Shown: positions 4,189-5,540 of the stretch, one piece after another
How the letters are laid out: every line of letters starts with the position of its first letter
Position numbering within the stretch: the first letter of the stretch is position 1
NCBI GenBank assembly: GCA_001412335.1
Contig: LKUF01000177.1
Location: 1 to 5,540 of the forward strand
Length of the DNA stretch: 5,540 bases
Direction: 5' to 3'
From: Methanolinea sp. SDB
GTDB lineage: Archaea; Halobacteriota; Methanomicrobia; Methanomicrobiales; Methanospirillaceae
The notes under the pieces: model-generated
Databases searched by the model: none
Seen by the model: the letters and a program-made list of their open reading frames with translations, nothing else
Told to the model about the DNA's origin: nothing
Made by a program: the position numbers and the translations under genes

Positions 4189-5540
4189 ATGCCTGATGAG
4201 ATGAAAAAACTGGGTATCTTAATAGTTGTTATTGCGGCACTGGTATGCATCGCGCCAGCAACTGCATATACAACTGAATTAAACATCACCAAGCTGGCAA
4301 ACGACGGCACGACTGTGCTTGCCCAGCAGACGGTTGACTATGATTGGATGATGAACAACCTTCCCGTGCTTGGTGATGGTGTCACGCACTATTACCACCA
4401 GGGCCCGGTCTTTGTAGATGACCCTGATCCAGAAGTAGAGGAACTGCTCAGATTGAACCCTGAAGAGGACACAAACGTCTATGAAAAGGATATGGGGGCT
4501 GTCATGGGCACCAACCTAAAGGACCTCTGTGACCTTGTTGGCGGGATGAATGCCGGTGAGGAAGTCCTTGTCAAGGCCTCGGATGGGCTCTCAAGGCCTT
4601 TTGCATACGAGAACGTCTACGAGTACTCCTCCCGGGAAGGTCCGATGGTTATCACGTGGTATTGTGATGGACTCAGCTACCCTGGCACTTACCCTGATAC
4701 AGGTTATTCTGATGGGATGCGTCTCGTCTGGCTCGCCGACGACTCAATAAATCCGTTCGGCATACATGCGTTCGGGAATTATGATTGGTCCCTGGCTGCT
4801 TCCGAAGATTACTGGTACTACTACGTGTCTGGCTCGGAATCGTACCCCACAACTACCGGCCTCTCGGTGAAATATATCTCTGATATCATTGTACTAAGCG
4901 ACGACCCGGCACCGACAATGGACGTCCTCTATGACGGCCCTGTTACCCTTACGCCGGGTGCAACTTTCGACGTAGTCGCCTACAACTCGGGTGTGACCTA
5001 TACTGTCGGCGAAACCACCCCACTCGGAGCTCTCCAGGCAACGGGTCTTGACTATGATGTGACCGACAAGAATTACGCCACGTCCGGGGCACTGCTGCTG
5101 GACAACGTGGATGTCTACCTCCGTGACAAGACGAACGGGACCTATTGGTATGCCTATGTCAACGATGAGTACAAGGACGGGTACAATAACCCTGCAGGCG
5201 GCCTCAATCTGGTCGAGCTTGCAGATGGAGACACGGTCGAGTTCTACTATGCAGCAGATGTAGGCGATCCAACTGACCTTGCTGCGGTCCAGGCGGCAGC
5301 CACTGCCGCGGTGAAGACCGTTGCAGATATACAGACCGGGCCGGTGATGGACGTCCTGTATGACGGTCCGGTGACGCTAACCCCTGGTGAGACCTTCGAC
5401 GTGGTCGCCTACAACTCGGGTGTGACCTATACCATCAACCGTACCACTCCGCTCGGAGCCCTTGATGTAGCAGCGACGGCAGGAGGATTCACGTATGACG
5501 CGACAGACAAGCGTTACGAGTATGACCAGGTCCTGCTGCT
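4189..5540 (+). CDS. Secreted protein with SUOX-like N-terminal domain and tandem DUF4430-type repeats (3' end outside window)
   Basis: The frame is open from ATG 4189 to the right edge with no stop, giving 450 complete codons of an unfinished gene. Residues 1-26 are a signal peptide: K-K, a hydrophobic core and cleavage after ATA. Residues of about 27-240 form an N-terminal domain with GDGVTHYYHQGPV, an acidic loop, DLCDLVGG, VLVKASDG, GMRLVWLADD and LSVKYISDIIVL. The DG, MRLV and VK-x-I elements resemble the C-terminal part of the molybdopterin-binding (SUOX) fold, but I see no Mo-ligand Cys context, so cofactor binding is doubtful. From residue 244 come two copies of a 143-residue unit containing TYTxxxTTPLGAL, TYWYAYVN and LADGDTVEFYYA. 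This matches the DUF4430/transcobalamin C-terminal-like beta-grasp pattern. N-glycosylation sequons (NIT, NGT, NRT) suit a surface location. Function is unknown; more repeats and an anchor may follow beyond the edge. Confidence 0.88.
   Translation, partial: MPDEMKKLGILIVVIAALVCIAPATAYTTELNITKLANDGTTVLAQQTVDYDWMMNNLPVLGDGVTHYYHQGPVFVDDPDPEVEELLRLNPEEDTNVYEKDMGAVMGTNLKDLCDLVGGMNAGEEVLVKASDGLSRPFAYENVYEYSSREGPMVITWYCDGLSYPGTYPDTGYSDGMRLVWLADDSINPFGIHAFGNYDWSLAASEDYWYYYVSGSESYPTTTGLSVKYISDIIVLSDDPAPTMDVLYDGPVTLTPGATFDVVAYNSGVTYTVGETTPLGALQATGLDYDVTDKNYATSGALLLDNVDVYLRDKTNGTYWYAYVNDEYKDGYNNPAGGLNLVELADGDTVEFYYAADVGDPTDLAAVQAAATAAVKTVADIQTGPVMDVLYDGPVTLTPGETFDVVAYNSGVTYTINRTTPLGALDVAATAGGFTYDATDKRYEYDQVLL
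4918..5540 (+). repeat. Tandem 429-bp intragenic repeat encoding DUF4430-type domains
   Basis: Copy 1 runs from 4918 to 5346 and copy 2 starts at 5347 and is cut by the window edge. Both begin with codons for MDVLYDGPVTLTPG. Over the first 29 codons the two copies differ in one residue (Ala to Glu), but they differ at 13 bases, 11 of them silent. Bases 4975-5003 and 5404-5432 are identical over 29 positions. After that the copies diverge in protein as well. Copy 1 ends with an Ala-rich linker (LAAVQAAATAAVK) that joins it to copy 2. Confidence 0.9.

Noticed and set aside
4246..4248. Cys at residue 20 of the repeat protein as a lipid-attachment site
   Set aside because: The context ALVC lacks a good lipobox, and an ordinary cleavage site (ATA, residue 26) follows the hydrophobic core.
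1..5540. CRISPR array, insertion sequence, tRNA or rRNA
   Set aside because: No regularly spaced short repeats, transposase motifs, cloverleaf with CCA-type acceptor or rRNA-like conserved blocks were seen. The repeats present are intragenic protein-domain repeats.

Overview
The window looks like a stretch of a methanogenic archaeal chromosome, most likely of the order Methanomicrobiales (Methanoculleus, Methanoregula or Methanosphaerula-like). This is an inference from three things: large secreted proteins built from PKD, DNRLRE and NosD-like beta-helix modules; a secreted protein with DUF4430-type repeats; and archaeal control signals (AT-rich TATA boxes about 45-50 bases before the start codons, GGTG-type ribosome binding sites, T-tract terminators). 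No rRNA, tRNA or housekeeping gene is present to fix the taxonomy.

Layout. All three supported genes lie on the + strand and all encode exported proteins. (1) Positions 2-3001 hold the last 999 codons of a very large surface protein whose start lies left of the window. Its modules in order are the tail of a NosD/pectin-lyase-like beta-helix, a PKD domain, a DNRLRE (CBM96/disaggregatase-related) domain, a second PKD, a purple-acid-phosphatase-like unit (beta-sandwich plus metallophosphoesterase), a third PKD and a C-terminal beta domain. (2) An approx. 350-base spacer carries a hairpin/T-tract terminator, a second terminator-like hairpin, a 12-bp perfect palindrome and TATA-like elements. (3) Positions 3349-3810 encode a 153-residue secreted, probably beta-sandwich protein of unknown function. 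(4) An approx. 380-base AT-rich spacer contains a 16-bp dyad (ACTTTTG-AC-CAAAAGT) and the promoter of the next gene. (5) From 4189 to the right edge runs an open, unfinished gene of at least 450 codons. It has a signal peptide, an N-terminal domain that resembles the molybdopterin-binding (SUOX-like) fold, and tandem 143-residue DUF4430-type repeats.

How they fit together. The spacers are long and each gene has its own promoter and/or terminator signals, so this looks like three separate transcription units in a cell-surface island rather than an operon. The best-supported function is an extracellular metal-dependent phosphoesterase activity in the first protein, tethered to adhesive or carbohydrate-binding modules. 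The other two products are exported proteins without an assignable reaction. No mobile element, CRISPR array or RNA gene was found. The least described material is the third gene, whose repeats are almost identical in protein but diverged at silent sites, together with the dyad and hairpin structures in the spacers.
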